Shown: positions 7,236-13,987 of the stretch, in pieces
Layout of the letters: every line of letters begins with the position of its first letter
How positions within the stretch are numbered: position 1 is the first letter of the stretch
Origin: CAYOEZ01 sp964402955
Lineage (GTDB): Bacteria > Chloroflexota > DTOL01 > DAOUCN01
Assembly: GCA_964402955.1 (NCBI GenBank)
Contig: CAYOEZ010000119.1
Span: 1 to 14,538 of the forward strand
Direction: 5' to 3'
Length of the DNA: 14,538 bases
The notes under the pieces: model-generated
What the model was told of the DNA's origin: nothing
Seen by the model: the letters and a program-made list of their open reading frames with translations, nothing else
Database searches by the model: none
Program-made: the position numbers and the translations under genes

Positions 7236-7673
7236 CTAGATGACTAATTTAACATAAGAGGGATCACCTTGCACTTCCGCAGGAATTGGCCTCCACAGGC
7301 GTTTCGAAAAACGAGCTAGGCAGTAGTGCTTGGGATCGTGGACCCTGACGATAGCGTGCGCAGTGTGCACCTCGCCACCACCATCTTTGCGCTTCACGTC
7401 AATCATTCGCTCGAAGTCGATGTCGGGGCTTGACTCTAGAAAGGCAAGCGTGAAATGTGCTTCGGTGTTCCGGAGTTCCTCAACGTCGCCGATCGGCAGC
7501 AGAGAAGTCGCCAGTTCCGCTTCGTACAATTCGTAGACGTCAGTGAGTTTGCGCGTCAACTTGATATGGTCCGGAATAATGGACTCCAACGTGTCAGACC
7601 AATACTTTGAGAAGATGACATACTGTCTCAGTTCTTGCACCAGTTCGTTGTTGAACCATCTGGGGGATAGCAT
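7236..7673 (-). CDS. Hypothetical 145-aa soluble protein, first gene of the operon
   Basis: I do not recognise this protein. It has no signal peptide or membrane segment. The N-terminal half is helical (residues about 8-55) and the C-terminal half contains strands, with DFERMIDVKRKDGGGEVHTA and HAIVRVHD. The open frame reaches a TTG at 7709, but AGGAGA lies 7 nt before the ATG at 7671-7673, so that ATG is the better start. It sits 109 nt upstream of the membrane-protein gene on the same strand, and no terminator is visible between them, so it may be co-transcribed. A 14-bp palindrome lies about 60 nt upstream of its start. Its role in the system is unknown. Confidence 0.65.
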   Translation of the reverse strand: MLSPRWFNNELVQELRQYVIFSKYWSDTLESIIPDHIKLTRKLTDVYELYEAELATSLLPIGDVEELRNTEAHFTLAFLESSPDIDFERMIDVKRKDGGGEVHTAHAIVRVHDPKHYCLARFSKRLWRPIPAEVQGDPSYVKLVI

Positions 7674-7734
7674 CCTGATCTCTCCTGAAGATGACCTGTG
7701 CAACGCCAAAGTGTGAAACCTGGGGCGAACGATC

Positions 7735-7748
7735 TGAAGTATACTTCA
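7735..7748. promoter_or_regulatory. 14-bp perfect palindrome, candidate operator of the minus-strand operon
   Basis: TGAAGTATACTTCA is its own reverse complement and lies about 62 bp upstream of the first operon gene. On the minus strand it contains TATACT (7738-7743), a good -10 box, with CTGACA at 7759-7764 as a possible -35. The spacer is 15 nt, which is short for a sigma-70 promoter. A dimeric repressor or activator binding here would overlap the -10 region. No regulator gene is adjacent. Confidence 0.45.
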
Positions 7749-8511
7749 CCGCGTGATCTGTCAGTTGCAAGAAGACTCAAGCTCAGGAAACCTGTTGGGT
7801 ATTCCCGACTCTCGATTATCAGGGCCGCGGCGGCCTTGGATCCATTGCATGTCTTTCCCCAATGACTTTGGTCGATCACACCTGGCAGGGCGCACAGTAC
7901 ACCCTGCGCTCCGAACTACATTCAATTATACCTGAACAGGTTCCAGAATGCAATGACATCTGTGGCAAATATGTTGAACAGGACGCCGAAATCAGCGAAA
8001 TGTACAAGATATGGTATCACGAGACAAGGTGGCATGCGACAGGTAGTACGTCTTTACGGTGGCGGCCACCTCGTTCAACACCCTCGGCAGCACTTGTCGA
8101 TAGGAGCAGTTCGATGGTTCCAGGCGAAGCTGCACCTTGAGATCAGTGCGCCCACGCCCAGAAGTCGTGGCGCTTTCCGCTGCAAATGGTACATCTGTAG
8201 AGCCTTGACCCGGAAATGGCACGAAGCGCATGAGCTATCGCGCGAGTGCATTTGCCAGCGTCGCGATCGTTAGCAAGAAGACCGGATAAGGGCGACGAGG
8301 AGCACGCTGTTGTGTCCGTCATCAGAGGTAACCGCGGCCATGCACTGCGAACCGCATGCCATGGCACGCTACCTCTGCCGACTGGTATATGGTTGTCATT
8401 CCTATAACCCCGCATTATTCGAATGAAAGGCGCCTCAGAGCACCACTTTTGATGCCCAATAACAGAAACGCGCCTGAGTTATCGGCATGAGAAATGCCAT
8501 GTGCGACGGGC
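7749..8511. other. Gene-poor stretch between cargo operon and recombinase
   Basis: I see no convincing gene here. Open frames are short, on both strands, and none has a good ribosome binding site together with recognisable protein sequence. It may be a decayed gene or a recombination junction. The right end includes an 8-bp palindrome AGGCGCCT near 8429 and inverted ATAAC/GTTAT pentamers in about 8459-8481 that could belong to a recombinase site, but this is speculative. Confidence 0.4.
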
Positions 8512-8541
8512 TTGACATCTGGCCCCCAAGATCGCTAGACT
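8512..8541 (+). promoter_or_regulatory. Sigma-70-like promoter of the recombinase gene
   Basis: TTGACA at 8512-8517 and TAGACT at 8536-8541 with an 18-nt spacer, just upstream of the recombinase start at 8554. The -35 is perfect and the -10 matches four of six positions. Transcription would begin only a few nucleotides before the start codon, giving a very short leader. Confidence 0.55.
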
Positions 8542-8553
8542 GGGAGCAGTCAG

Positions 8554-9456
8554 GTGTTACTGCCCATGAAAGACAAACAACCGTCGGATCCGCTATCCTT
8601 TGCCACTGCTCAGGCTCTCTTCTGCCAGGCGCTCCAGGCCCGGAACGCATCGCCGCGCACAGTCACGGCCTACAGCGACGATGTGATTCAGTTCGTCGCC
8701 TGGCTCAAGACTGAGATTGATCTCGATCGTGTCGATGAGGTGCAACGAGAGGACATCGAAGCCTTCCTGGCGCACCTTGGCGCCAACGGCTCAACCGGAA
8801 CAAGCCGGCGACGCAAGCTGTGCGCCCTGCGTGGCTTCTTCACTTGTCTCACCAACCATGGGCATCTTGCGCATGATCCAACGCAAGGTGTGGCAAACCC
8901 CAAGGCTGAAGAGCACGCTCCGCAAATCCTCTACCGCCATGAGTACAAAGCCCTGCTCTATGAAGCGCGCGAGAATCGCAGAGACCTGGCCATCCTCCAG
9001 GTGTTCCTCCAGACCGGCGTTCGTGTCGGTGAGCTGTGCTCACTGACGGTGGACGACATCGACCTCAAGGGCAAGGAGCTAACCGTCCGGCAGGGCAAGG
9101 GCCTGCGGGACCGCGTGATCCCCTTGACTCAAGATGTCTGCCAGGCCCTCGAGCAGTTCTTGCCGACACGCCAGGCATCCGACCGCAAGAACCTCTTCCT
9201 CACCAAGTACGGGACTCCCCTACTGCCAAGGGCAACCAACTACATGCTTCAGAAATACCTCCGGCGCGCGGGAATTCGTAAGCACATCAGCGTGCACTCA
9301 CTCCGCCATACCGCCGCAACTCATCGGGCTGACAAAGGCATGCCCCTCCGTTCTCTGCAGGCCATGCTCGGTCATCGCAGTTTGGAGACGACCTATCGCT
9401 ATCTGCACCTTGCCCGGTCAAGTTTGCGGCAGGAGGTGGAAGCAACGGCCCTATGA
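8554..9456 (+). CDS. Tyrosine recombinase, XerC/D-like
   Basis: A 300-aa site-specific recombinase of the phage-integrase family. The N-terminal SAM-like DNA-binding domain spans about 15-110 (SPRTVTAYSDDVIQFVAWL) and the catalytic domain about 125-295. The catalytic set is complete: R157 (TGVRVGE), K182 (GKGLRDR), H248 and R251 (HSLRH), H274 (LGHRS), and the nucleophile Y283 (TTYRYLH). Its size is that of XerC/D, without the arm-binding extension of lambda-type integrases. The GTG at 8554 has GGGAG 7 nt upstream and is preferred to the in-frame ATG at 8566. Its stop overlaps the next start (ATGA). It is probably the integrase of a mobile element, since cargo lies on one side and transfer genes on the other; a plasmid dimer-resolution role is the alternative. 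Confidence 0.93.
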   Translation: MLLPMKDKQPSDPLSFATAQALFCQALQARNASPRTVTAYSDDVIQFVAWLKTEIDLDRVDEVQREDIEAFLAHLGANGSTGTSRRRKLCALRGFFTCLTNHGHLAHDPTQGVANPKAEEHAPQILYRHEYKALLYEARENRRDLAILQVFLQTGVRVGELCSLTVDDIDLKGKELTVRQGKGLRDRVIPLTQDVCQALEQFLPTRQASDRKNLFLTKYGTPLLPRATNYMLQKYLRRAGIRKHISVHSLRHTAATHRADKGMPLRSLQAMLGHRSLETTYRYLHLARSSLRQEVEATAL

Positions 9457-9704
9457 CCAACCATTTCTCTCGCTACAGGGGAACTGCCGACATCGTTCCC
9501 GGCTCCACGCTCCTTGATCCTGAAAAGTGGCGTCTTGTGCGACGCCGTACGCCAGGCGCGTATGTGATAGCGCTGCCGAATGACAACCCCAAGTTGCGCT
9601 CCCGGCTGCGGGCTGTTGCCGACCGCCTTCTTGCCAAGGGACTTCCAGTCACTGTCGTCGAGGTGGAGTGTCCTCAACCTCGTGTCTGCCCGAAACCGAG
9701 ATAG
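9453..9704 (+). CDS. Small basic protein coupled to the recombinase
   Basis: An 83-aa Arg/Lys/Pro-rich protein of no family I recognise. It overlaps the recombinase stop by ATGA and has no good ribosome binding site at normal spacing, so translation is probably coupled to the recombinase. A helix at about 47-62 (PKLRSRLRAVADRLLAKG) is followed by a strand, and the tail is CPQPRVCPKPR with two cysteines. Small basic proteins next to recombinases are often directionality factors, but that is only inferred from position. Confidence 0.65.
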   Translation: MTNHFSRYRGTADIVPGSTLLDPEKWRLVRRRTPGAYVIALPNDNPKLRSRLRAVADRLLAKGLPVTVVEVECPQPRVCPKPR

Positions 9705-9716
9705 CCATTTTGGTCC

Positions 9717-9745
9717 TTGACTCCTCTCCCCTGCTTGACTATGAT
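9717..9745 (+). promoter_or_regulatory. Sigma-70-like promoter upstream of the Mrr-like gene
   Basis: TTGACT at 9717-9722 and TATGAT at 9740-9745, spacer 17 nt. Each box has five of six consensus positions. It would start transcripts near 9752, giving a leader of about 85 nt that contains the hairpin at 9796-9833. Confidence 0.6.
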
Positions 9746-9795
9746 CTTGTTAAGGTGAGTTCCTACATCAAGGAACCTTTCGCCGTCTGCCCATG

Positions 9796-9837
9796 AATCC
9801 TGCCCGGGATTAAGATGTCCCCGTGGCAGGATTTTTT
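9796..9837 (+). terminator. Intrinsic terminator or attenuator overlapping the Mrr-like gene RBS
   Basis: A hairpin with a 9-bp outer stem (AATCCTGCC at 9796-9804 with GGCAGGATT at 9825-9833) and inner CGGGA/TCCCCG pairs with small bulges, followed directly by a run of six T (9832-9837). It could end the recombinase transcript. It also lies downstream of the promoter at 9717-9745, and its right arm holds the AGGA that serves the ATG at 9838, so it may attenuate or mask expression of that gene. Confidence 0.6.
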
Positions 9838-10236
9838 ATGCACAAGTTCAAGCAACACAGACTCAAACTGAGGCACCGTCAGGAGATACAGCAAGAGCAG
9901 CCGGCAATATCCTTCCAGCGGCAGGTCGCCCGGCTGTTCCACCGTCTGGGGTACCGGGTGCACAGGCAGCCGGCCACCCATGACCTGGGTATTGATCTGG
10001 TTGTGGCCAGGCGCGGCCAGACGGCCATCGTCCAGTGCAAGAACTGGCGTCATCCTGTCGGTCCCGCAGCCGTGCGTGACCTCTACGGTACCTTGCTCCA
10101 TACAGGCGCCGACCTCGGCATCCTTGTCACTCCCAGCACCGTCAGCAAATCAGCTCAGCATTTTGCCGCGGGCAAGCCCTTGCTTCTGATGGACGGACCG
10201 ATTCTTAAGCTACTCCTGGATGGCCTGGGGCCGTGA
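9838..10236 (+). CDS. Mrr/RecB-like restriction endonuclease-fold protein
   Basis: A 132-aa stand-alone nuclease-fold domain of the Mrr_cat/RecB-like (PD-(D/E)xK) type. After a basic N-terminus, helix FQRQVARLFHRLGYRV (26-41) leads into the catalytic segment with D53 (LGIDLVV) and the QCK signature Q66-K68 (AIVQCKNW), then the conserved helix VRDLYGTL and a strand LGILVTPS. No DNA-recognition or motor domain is present. The frame opens at GTG 9823, but AGGA 6 nt before ATG 9838 favours the ATG. It probably acts on DNA, either in element maintenance, in host defence or as a nicking activity, but no methylase partner is seen. Its RBS is inside the 9796-9833 hairpin. Confidence 0.8.
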   Translation: MHKFKQHRLKLRHRQEIQQEQPAISFQRQVARLFHRLGYRVHRQPATHDLGIDLVVARRGQTAIVQCKNWRHPVGPAAVRDLYGTLLHTGADLGILVTPSTVSKSAQHFAAGKPLLLMDGPILKLLLDGLGP

Positions 10237-10250
10237 CCCCGTTTCCCATC

Positions 10251-10280
10251 TTGGCAAGAGGAAGGCAATCGCGCTATACT
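10251..10280 (+). promoter_or_regulatory. Sigma-70-like promoter upstream of the replication-relaxation gene
   Basis: TTGGCA at 10251-10256 and TATACT at 10275-10280, spacer 18 nt, 116 nt before the chosen start codon at 10396. Confidence 0.5.
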
Positions 10281-10395
10281 GCCGATGGAAGCCGGCCAAC
10301 GGGCTGGCGGCGCCGTCCGCATTATCGGATGAGGGCGCCAACCCAGACCTTTGCCGGTTGAGGGCTGGCAGGCTGTGGCCCGGCAGAGGACCACC

Positions 10396-11307
10396 ATGCC
10401 TGCTCGCCTGCCTCGCTGGCTGGCTTCTCAATCTATGCTCAAACCAAGCGAAGACACAATCCGCTCCCTCGTTCTGCACCTCCTGCAGTGGCGCTTCCTG
10501 CGCCGTGATCAGCTCGCACAATTGCTCGGCATGGAAGACGCAGCGGCGACGACCATTCTGGACAAGCTGACAAGCGACGGGATGGTCCAATGCATCGCTG
10601 AGGTTCCTGCGTCGGGAGTCCCCTGTCCGGTGTACGCGCTGGCCCGGCGAGGAGCTGATCTTGCAGCATCCATACTGGGCATTGATCGTGCCGGTCTCTC
10701 CCCCGCGATCCGGCGCAATAGCACTCACCTACTCTTCCTGGAGCACAAGCTGAGGATCAACGACATCCGCCTAGCATTCGTCAAGACAGCACAAGAGAAC
10801 AGTCAGCATAACATCCAAGCCTGGCGCTACGAGCGTGAGGTCGCCGACCGTATCCAGCACCCCAGGCGGCCGGGCGTCTGGCTGCCTGTCCGCCCGGACG
10901 GCTACCTGGTCTACCAGGCGGCTGGACGGCGCATGGACGCCTTTGTCGAGGCAGACCTGGGGACGGTGACTAACCTGCGCTGGCGGGTGCGCGTGGAGGC
11001 ATATGTGGCATATCGGTTGTCAGGAGCGTTTCGCAATCGCTATGGCATTCCGTTGTTTCGTGTCCTGACGGTGACCACAACCCGCCGCCGGCTACTCAAC
11101 CTGGTGCGAGCCACAGAGAAAGCGGGTGGCCGGAGCATGTTCTGGTTCACGACCTGGGATGACCTGACCAATCACTCTGCCTTGTCGTCGATTTGGTCCG
11201 TTGCCGGAGCTTCGGGGGGATCGCCAATGAGTGGGAAGCGAGGATCATCTTCGCGTAGTCCACCAGAGTCGGCGGACCCGGCCTGCAGCCCACGGGGGGC
11301 AGAGTAG
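10396..11307 (+). CDS. Replication-relaxation family protein
   Basis: A 303-aa protein matching the Replic_Relax family found on plasmids and conjugative elements of Gram-positive bacteria and Chloroflexota. Residues 22-66 form a winged helix (RDQLAQLLGMEDAAATTIL) followed by a wing and YALARRGADL. The second half has the family pattern of a conserved His in LEHKLRINDIR (about 117), a Trp-containing WRYERE, a PDG (167-169) and an acidic VEADLGT (184-190) with later RVEAYVAYR. This resembles a nuclease-like core, and the family is thought to help plasmid DNA relaxation or replication initiation. The frame opens at TTG 10351; AGAGGA 5 nt before ATG 10396 decides the start. The last 136 nt overlap, tail to tail, the TraG-like gene; that Ser/Pro/Gly-rich tail is probably disordered. 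Confidence 0.85.
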   Translation: MPARLPRWLASQSMLKPSEDTIRSLVLHLLQWRFLRRDQLAQLLGMEDAAATTILDKLTSDGMVQCIAEVPASGVPCPVYALARRGADLAASILGIDRAGLSPAIRRNSTHLLFLEHKLRINDIRLAFVKTAQENSQHNIQAWRYEREVADRIQHPRRPGVWLPVRPDGYLVYQAAGRRMDAFVEADLGTVTNLRWRVRVEAYVAYRLSGAFRNRYGIPLFRVLTVTTTRRRLLNLVRATEKAGGRSMFWFTTWDDLTNHSALSSIWSVAGASGGSPMSGKRGSSSRSPPESADPACSPRGAE

Positions 11308-13667
11308 ACACGCTCGCTCCATATTCTGATCTTGTTCTCCACTGTTGCCACCTCCCGGGCATACTGCGCTCGCGAGGCAGCTATTGCCTTATCTCTGAGG
11401 TTGGTTCTGCAATCGAGCGGCGGCCAGCCAACGGCGCTGAACGATGGCGTCACCGATCCGTCGACCATGAGGCGCACCGCCATCTGATAGCGCTCCAGGT
11501 TCATCAGATCCTGCGCCGTGAAGCCCGGCGCGAACTCACGTTCCAGGAAGCGGGCATCGTCGGGGCCAATGGTGAAGGAGACAAGGCTGCCCACGTTGCC
11601 GAAGATGGCCTCACGCACATCGTCGGGCAGCTGGGAGATGTACTGGTGAGCGAGAACCAACCCCAGGCGATATTTGCGCGATTCGGACAGGATGTTGGCG
11701 AAGGTCGAGGTAGCAAAGCTCTGAAACTCGTCGGCGTAGAGGAAGAAGGGCTTGCGTTCGTTCTCCGGCTGCGCCACACGGCGCATGGCAGCGAATTGGA
11801 TCGAGGAGACGATCATGGCGCCAAGCAGGGACGAGCTGTCCTCGCCGATACGGCCCTTGGACAGGTTGACGAGCAGGATCTTGGAGCTGTCCATGATGTC
11901 CTGCATATTGATCGTGCTCTTGGGTTGGGCCAGAATGTGGCGCAAGAGGGGAGCGGCCAGGAACTGACCGACCTTGTTCTGCACGGGAGAGATGGCCTCG
12001 GTGACCAGACGGGGATTGGTGAGCATGCCGGCAAACTCGCGCTGCCAAAAGAAGCGCATGACCGGATCCTGCACTTTGGCCACGACCCAGGCTCGATAGC
12101 CGTCGTCTGAGAGGAGGCGGGGGATACCCATGATCGTGCTGTTCGGCACCTCCAGGAGGGTCAGGATGCAGTTGCGCAAGATGTACTCCAGGCGCGGCCC
12201 CCAACTGTGCTCAAAGGAACGCTTGAGGATGTCGACCAGAGCGGAAGCCACTTGAGCCTTCTGTGTTAGGTCGGGCAGCTCAAGCGGGTTGAGACTGACC
12301 GGATAGTCCTGATCACCGGGGTCAAGGAGGACAACGTCCTTGATGCGCTCCGGCGGGATGTAGTCCAGCAGGTCGTCGTAGAGGTCGCCGTGCGGATCGA
12401 GCAGAGCCAGTCCATGGCCACGGCGCATGTCCTGGATGACAAGATTCTTCAGCACGGTCGATTTCCCGCCGCCCGCTTTGCCGATCACGTAGAGATGGCG
12501 GAAGCGGTCGGTCTCGAGCAAACCGAAGGGGCGCTGGTCGGTCCGGAAGGCCGTCCTGCCCAGGAGTGCGCACCCTGCATCCGGCAGGTTGGCCGGGGGT
12601 TCGGCCTGGCGGCTGGTCGCCCAGGTGATGCCGGAAACGCTACAGTCATTGCCGGGCAAATGCCAAAGACTGGCCAGTTCGGGGATGCTGAGGACGAATC
12701 TTCGTTGTTGGAGGAGTGATCGATCTGAAGCATCTGCCCCTTTCTTTAGCGGGCGAGCTATCACGTGATTAAGGTAGGGGAGTGAGAACTGGTTGAGCGC
12801 AGCCACAATCGTACGGACTGTCTCCTGGGCAGCAGGCTGGTCGGCGGACCAGACGTCCAGCCGGGCGGACGTGCGGAACCCCGCCCACCTGGCCTTCTCC
12901 TCGATAGCCAACGCCATCTCTAGCTGAACCGGGGTCGCGCGAGGGGCTGTCTCCCGATTGTCTGACGTGACTTTGCTGCTGAGTCCAAAAGCAGCTGCGA
13001 AGACGTCGCCGGCCAGACCGGCCAATCCATCGACAACGTCTGTGATCAGCCAGCTCCAGCCTGACGTTGTCGACGACTCCCCTGAGCGCAGCCTGGCGAC
13101 GTATGAACGCAGGGACTTCTGCCACGTATCAGGCTCGCGCATGGCCAGGATGGTGATACGTGCGGCTTCTCCTTGTGGAAGGACGCTGAGTGCGGCCAGG
13201 ACGGGGGCCAACGGGTCAGGTGCAAAAGAATCAAACGAGCGCAAGGGGATGCCGTCCGGCAAGGCCAGATCAAGCGTGACTGACATCGTTGGAGAGCCTG
13301 CATCCTCCCCGTCATTCGACACTTGCATCATCACACCTGGATACTGGGCGGCAAGCTGGCTCTCGACGTAGCTGCGCGCCGGTGGTTGGCAGTGCAGGCC
13401 AAATGTGACGTGACCACTGGAGGAAAACATCTCTAGGCGGAGAGGGCCGGTACCGGTGTGCATGGAGGCGAGGAACACCTCCGCCGCTTCTTTCTTGCAT
13501 GGATCGGACAGTCGCTGTGGAAGAACGCTCAGGTGAACAGGGGGCACTGGTTCTCCCACAGGAGACCAAAGGCGCGTGAGGAGAGCCTTGATGGGGGCAG
13601 GTGCTGGTACAGCGGTGGCGATGTGCACCATCGTTCTGTGTAATATCATAGAAACGGGCAGGCGCAC
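11172..13667 (-). CDS. TraG/VirD4-like conjugative coupling ATPase
   Basis: An 831-aa P-loop ATPase of the type IV secretion DNA-transfer family. Residues about 380-770 hold the motor: Walker A GKAGGGKST (396-404), a Walker B-like LALLDPHGDL (420-429), a second acidic motif FFLYADEF (641-648) with D646/E647, and a sensor-like LGLVLAHQYISQL. The N-terminal 350 residues have no obvious family and no clear transmembrane pair, whereas classical VirD4 proteins carry two. It could therefore be a soluble HerA/VirB4-related variant that meets a separate membrane subunit. Residues 205-228 are moderately hydrophobic. It would move DNA-protein complexes through a conjugation channel. The start is uncertain: GTG 13667, ATG 13649 and ATG 13631 all lack a good ribosome binding site. 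It overlaps the replication-relaxation gene by 136 nt. Confidence 0.88.
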   Translation of the reverse strand: MRLPVSMILHRTMVHIATAVPAPAPIKALLTRLWSPVGEPVPPVHLSVLPQRLSDPCKKEAAEVFLASMHTGTGPLRLEMFSSSGHVTFGLHCQPPARSYVESQLAAQYPGVMMQVSNDGEDAGSPTMSVTLDLALPDGIPLRSFDSFAPDPLAPVLAALSVLPQGEAARITILAMREPDTWQKSLRSYVARLRSGESSTTSGWSWLITDVVDGLAGLAGDVFAAAFGLSSKVTSDNRETAPRATPVQLEMALAIEEKARWAGFRTSARLDVWSADQPAAQETVRTIVAALNQFSLPYLNHVIARPLKKGADASDRSLLQQRRFVLSIPELASLWHLPGNDCSVSGITWATSRQAEPPANLPDAGCALLGRTAFRTDQRPFGLLETDRFRHLYVIGKAGGGKSTVLKNLVIQDMRRGHGLALLDPHGDLYDDLLDYIPPERIKDVVLLDPGDQDYPVSLNPLELPDLTQKAQVASALVDILKRSFEHSWGPRLEYILRNCILTLLEVPNSTIMGIPRLLSDDGYRAWVVAKVQDPVMRFFWQREFAGMLTNPRLVTEAISPVQNKVGQFLAAPLLRHILAQPKSTINMQDIMDSSKILLVNLSKGRIGEDSSSLLGAMIVSSIQFAAMRRVAQPENERKPFFLYADEFQSFATSTFANILSESRKYRLGLVLAHQYISQLPDDVREAIFGNVGSLVSFTIGPDDARFLEREFAPGFTAQDLMNLERYQMAVRLMVDGSVTPSFSAVGWPPLDCRTNLRDKAIAASRAQYAREVATVENKIRIWSERVYSAPRGLQAGSADSGGLREDDPRFPLIGDPPEAPATDQIDDKAE

Positions 13668-13723
13668 AAACGTTCATAGGGCACCGCTGACGGGGCATCG
13701 TTCACCGGGCTCCATTGAGACGT

Positions 13724-13752
13724 GTTATCCGATAGTGTAGCAGAACTGTCAA
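13724..13752 (-). promoter_or_regulatory. Promoter of the TraG-like gene
   Basis: On the minus strand, TTGACA (13747-13752) and GATAAC (13724-13729) with a 17-nt spacer. It points toward the TraG-like gene, leaving a leader of roughly 50 nt. Confidence 0.5.
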
Positions 13753-13770
13753 GTCGTTGCCTGCTTGACA
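13747..13770. repeat. Inverted repeat joining two divergent -35 boxes
   Basis: TGTCAAG (13747-13753) and CTTGACA (13764-13770) form a perfect inverted repeat with a 10-nt centre. Each arm is the -35 box of one of two divergent promoters, so a dimeric protein bound here could control both. Confidence 0.6.
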
Positions 13771-13793
13771 GCGGCACGTCAGCGGCGTATGGT
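13765..13793 (+). promoter_or_regulatory. Promoter of the ribbon-helix-helix unit
   Basis: TTGACA (13765-13770) and TATGGT (13788-13793) with a 17-nt spacer, pointing right. The transcript would carry about 190 nt of leader before the ribbon-helix-helix gene, including the hairpin at 13887-13940. Confidence 0.45.
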
Positions 13794-13886
13794 GGGAGTG
13801 CATCGCACGTTGACAAATGAATGACGTACCGACCATGCCGGTGGAGATGCCTCCCCCGGCTTTCTCTTTTGCCTTCTTGTCTCTGT

Positions 13887-13940
13887 GATGGGTAGGACTG
13901 CTCTGGCGAGACGCTGCTCGCCGGAGCGATCCTGCCCATC
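13887..13940 (+). other. Long imperfect hairpin (24-nt arms, 6-nt loop)
   Basis: Arms 13887-13910 (starting GATGGGTAGGAC) and 13917-13940 (ending CCTGCCCATC) flank ACGCTG. Twenty positions are Watson-Crick pairs; in the plus-sense RNA three of the others are G-U wobbles and one is a C-A mismatch. No T-run follows. The G-U bias favours a structured RNA read from the plus strand, but position between transfer genes also suits an oriT-type structure. Confidence 0.7.
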
Positions 13941-13987
13941 ACCCCGATGGCGGGCTGTGTGTAACGGGGACCAAGGAGGGTGGCCTA

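Noticed and set aside
7628..8415. Several 60-106 codon frames in the gene-poor stretch
   Set aside because: They overlap one another on both strands, none has a convincing start or family resemblance. A decayed gene remains possible but I cannot support one.
8340..8426. Possible 28-codon plus-strand ORF with AGAGG 11 nt upstream
   Set aside because: Too short, poor RBS spacing and no recognisable sequence.
11611..12204. 197-aa and other frames within the TraG-like gene
   Set aside because: Out-of-frame reading of a high-GC gene with Walker motifs in the true frame.
13646..13980. Open frames covering the divergent promoter and hairpin region
   Set aside because: No ribosome binding site and composition is explained by the inverted repeats; regulatory interpretation is better supported.
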